In this document: piece after piece, positions 38,855 to 40,899 of the stretch | How positions within the stretch are numbered: position 1 is the stretch's first letter | Layout of the letters: each line of letters begins with the position of its first letter | IMG/VR virus record: IMGVR_UViG_3300037504_000631 | Location: 1-40,899 of that record | Strand: one strand, 5' to 3' | From: a virus | Length of the DNA: 40,899 bases | The notes under the pieces: model-generated | What the model was told of the DNA's origin: nothing | The model's input: only the letters and a program-made list of their open reading frames with translations | Database searches by the model: none | Program-made: the position numbers and the translations under genes

Positions 38855-39652
38855 ATGTTTCATCCATTATTGCGTAGTGGCAATCTCGGGGTTGTGGTTC
38901 ATGACGCTGTCTTGGCTGACAGCACTACCCACAATATTGACCTGACAACAGAGGACGACGGTGTGACATCGTCTGGTGTACCAAGTGAGGCATGTATAGT
39001 ATCATTAGCTGTTAATGCTGATTCCGAATCAAGCGGTGACCCCCTGTTTTTTACAGACGGAACGAATGCCAATATGGAGCCCGTTGGATGGGAGGAGGTT
39101 GGCCCAAACTGCTGGTATCCCACGGCTGCTTTGGAGACGTTTTTCATAGAGGTGTTGACCAAATCAGATGGCTCTGTTGATCTGACTATACCAGCATACG
39201 CCGCAAACCCAACAGTTGAGATATCTGTTTTGGGGTATAAAGATTGCGACGTTCACGGCCACTCAATACTCACAGACACACTCGGATGCGACTGTACGTT
39301 CTGCGATTGCAGCGAGGCGTGGACTGTCAATGTCGAAGACAGCGGAGGGTCGCCAATAGGAGGGGGCTGGCATAAGCTTGCTGTCGTTATAGACCTCGGC
39401 TATAGGTACTATGGCGGGACCTATCACTACCCAGACGACCCGAGAATGGCAGCAATTGATTTGGCGGATGATGATGGAAGCGCCGCAAACACGACGCCGT
39501 GGACTTACTACCTCTGCAACGCTGACAGAGGGGCAAATCAGTGTGGGTCTAATAGTTCGGGGAAGCTAAAGGATGCTGTGAGTGTTGCGTCCGACAGTGC
39601 AAACTCGCAGATAAAAATGGGATTTGTCTGCGATTCCCCAGGTTCATGCTGA
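38855..39652 (+). CDS. Cys-rich tail-tip region protein
   Basis: A 265-residue protein with a GAGGAGGACGCGC ribosome site. The N-terminal half is a beta domain (GNLGVVVHDAVLADSTTHNI, SEACIVSLAVNADSESSGDP, YPTAALETFFIEVLTK). The C-terminal half is unusual for phage proteins in having many Cys (CDCTFCDCSEAW, then CNADRGANQCG and CDSPGSC), perhaps for disulfides or metal. Codons are visibly AT-richer than in the J-like gene. Most likely a receptor-facing or fibre-adaptor protein; I do not recognise the family. Confidence 0.5.
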   Translation: MFHPLLRSGNLGVVVHDAVLADSTTHNIDLTTEDDGVTSSGVPSEACIVSLAVNADSESSGDPLFFTDGTNANMEPVGWEEVGPNCWYPTAALETFFIEVLTKSDGSVDLTIPAYAANPTVEISVLGYKDCDVHGHSILTDTLGCDCTFCDCSEAWTVNVEDSGGSPIGGGWHKLAVVIDLGYRYYGGTYHYPDDPRMAAIDLADDDGSAANTTPWTYYLCNADRGANQCGSNSSGKLKDAVSVASDSANSQIKMGFVCDSPGSC

Positions 39653-40362
39653 TGTTGTCTGCCGTATTCCACTGTACTCCTGACAGGGCCGACAAAGCAG
39701 CCATGTCGATTAGCCATGTGAGACGGAATTTCTACAATATAGAGATAATTACCGTATGCACACCTCCTATTGCAGATGTTGTAGCTGACCTTTCTGATAT
39801 TGTGGTGGAAGGTAGATTTATCGATGATAAGTACTGCGCATCACTGATGAAGAATCTAGGTATTTATTGCTGCTCTAGGGACAGAGTTATTACTGTTGAT
39901 GCTGATGTCATTCTGCGTCGAGATTATATTGATACAGTCATACGTGCCCCGTCCGGGTGTGCGCTATACCCCGTTGTTCATCATCCGGATGATACACAGC
40001 TAGACTACGCATCAGACAGCATATTTGAAGACGTTCTAAAAGTTCCCCACCTAGTGTTAGATTGGGTTGGGGCATTCTCAGTTGCTTGTGATAAATCTGC
40101 ATTAGAATCTGTCGGTGGGTTTGACGAGGGGTTTGTCGGGTACGGTTATGAAGATGTTGATCTTGTGCACAGGCTAAACCGGCATGGTGTCGGTACATGT
40201 AAGGTGTTTGATAGTAACAAGCCAATAGCTGTACATCAGTACCACGATCGACTATCTGTGAATGAGCAGGATAACCAGTCCGGTGAGACGAACCGGAGAC
40301 TGCTGTACAGAAATGACGACCAAAAAGTTATAGAGGTGTGCAATGGGCGGCGTAGATCATGA
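39652..40362 (+). CDS. glycosyltransferase (GT-A fold)
   Basis: A 236-residue protein from ATG 39652, overlapping the upstream stop (TGATG; ATG 39646 is an alternative). TVDADVILRRDY (DAD at 83-85) is the metal-binding DxD motif. ALESVGGFDEGFVGYGYEDV with DLVHRLNRHG is the C-terminal acceptor motif of galactosyltransferase-like enzymes ('GGFDExFxGYGxEDxDL'). It lies between tail-tip genes in the AT-richer cassette. It may glycosylate a phage tail protein or a host surface molecule; which one is not evident. Confidence 0.75.
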   Translation: MLSAVFHCTPDRADKAAMSISHVRRNFYNIEIITVCTPPIADVVADLSDIVVEGRFIDDKYCASLMKNLGIYCCSRDRVITVDADVILRRDYIDTVIRAPSGCALYPVVHHPDDTQLDYASDSIFEDVLKVPHLVLDWVGAFSVACDKSALESVGGFDEGFVGYGYEDVDLVHRLNRHGVGTCKVFDSNKPIAVHQYHDRLSVNEQDNQSGETNRRLLYRNDDQKVIEVCNGRRRS

Positions 40363-40899
40363 TATTGATGTAAAGCTGCTGGCATCTGTCACTGATGATT
40401 GGGTTGAGGATGGTGCTACAGTACTTCACAACGGAGCATCTCCTGGTAGCTCGTGGAGTGTTTTAGACCTGAGTGGCACAGTTGGGTCTAAATATTCGTT
40501 TGTGCGGATTCGCGTTGAGAATACTGGTGGTGCTGCTGACGACATAAACTTGGCGTTTGCGCCAAACGGGATGAGTGTCGTTGCACCAGCAAGCACAAAT
40601 GAAGCATGTGGAGCAGCTCGCGTATATTTGAGTGGGACGTGTAAATATGGCACTGTTGAGATACCGACAGACGGTGATGGAAAGATAAAGTGGTATGATT
40701 CAGAGTCAACGAACTCGTGTAAGTTGACTCTGATTGGGTACGTGGAAGGGCCTAATGCCCCAACGATCAGCGGCGAGGCGCCGACTGGTGCGTCCGAAGC
40801 ACCAAACGTCAACGTCTCGTTCGATAGCGCGGACATCGACGGCGACGTCTCGGCGTCCGGCATCGATCTGGAGCTCCTCGACCCAGACGGTGTCACAAC
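40343..40899 (+). CDS. tail fibre-like protein, 5' part (runs off the window)
   Basis: ATG 40343 lies inside the end of the glycosyltransferase gene, and the frame is open to the last base (about 185 codons). The first 130 residues are a beta-rich domain (TVLHNGASPGSSWSVLDLSG, YGTVEIPTDGDGKIKWYD). Around 40740 the codons become GC-rich and the sequence changes to a surface-domain-like linker (APTISGEAPTGASEAPNVNV, then DIDLELLDPD-type residues). The change marks one edge of the AT-richer cassette inside a gene. Confidence 0.6.
   Translation, partial: MGGVDHDIDVKLLASVTDDWVEDGATVLHNGASPGSSWSVLDLSGTVGSKYSFVRIRVENTGGAADDINLAFAPNGMSVVAPASTNEACGAARVYLSGTCKYGTVEIPTDGDGKIKWYDSESTNSCKLTLIGYVEGPNAPTISGEAPTGASEAPNVNVSFDSADIDGDVSASGIDLELLDPDGVT

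Overview
The window is most of a contractile-tailed (myovirus-type) phage or prophage of a high-GC host. Head and tail genes run left to right in the usual order: TerS-like, ParB-like, methyltransferase-like, TerL, portal, Mu F-like protein, prohead protease/scaffold, cement-like protein, major capsid protein, neck genes, sheath, tube, tail chaperones with a -1 frameshift site, tape measure, hub, plug, spike, gp25-like and baseplate J-like proteins, then a tail-tip cassette still open at the right edge. The set (DUF1073 portal, DUF2213, DUF2184, DUF4054, DUF3383, DUF3277, DUF6983, Gp138-like spike) resembles Bcep781/Pam3-type phages; this rests on recognising proteins by eye. The host cannot be assigned; a lipoprotein-type secreted protease gene suggests a diderm.

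Region 1 (1-3470) is an early/accessory cluster of small DNA-binding proteins: a DUF736-like protein, a ParB-tail/ribbon-helix-helix fusion, a sigma region 4-like protein, and an HTH protein with two partner genes. It ends in decayed tandem copies of a ParB-type HTH tail. Region 2 (about 3470-10715) looks like a plasmid replicon. It has an oriV-like site (two strong hairpins, an AT-rich stretch, three 23-bp iterons), a leftward operon of five genes (small regulator, unknown protein, CHC2/Toprim primase, DnaB-like helicase, initiator), and a divergent tyrosine recombinase next to an inverted-repeat site. Region 3 (10715-13068) repeats the end of region 1. About 1.5 kb appears identical (1956-3462 and 11562-13068, offset 9606 bp), with diverged homology further left. 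The arrangement is what a single crossover between a 9.6-kb circular plasmid and a phage sharing that module would leave.

Region 4 (13052-17800) holds an MT-A70 methyltransferase, a nuclease-like gene, small Zn-ribbon genes, the TerS/ParB/methyltransferase cluster, and a leftward DUF5131 gene with its own near-consensus sigma70-type promoter overlapping a palindrome. Region 5 (17800-38843) is the structural module, broken by accessory genes: a metzincin-like lipoprotein protease, Zn-finger proteins, an AT-richer ParB-like gene, and a truncated RecB/Cas4-like gene ending in a tRNA-like 42-nt fold. A family of CCATGG-centred hairpin repeats lies around these accessory genes. Region 6 (38855-40740) is a visibly AT-richer cassette with a Cys-rich protein, a glycosyltransferase and the start of a tail fibre-like protein; base composition returns to GC-rich inside that last gene.

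The most unusual points are the phage-plasmid cointegrate-like structure, and a gene in the duplicated module (2110-2538 and 11716-12144) that shares both a C-terminal motif and an upstream palindrome with the phage's protease/scaffold gene.
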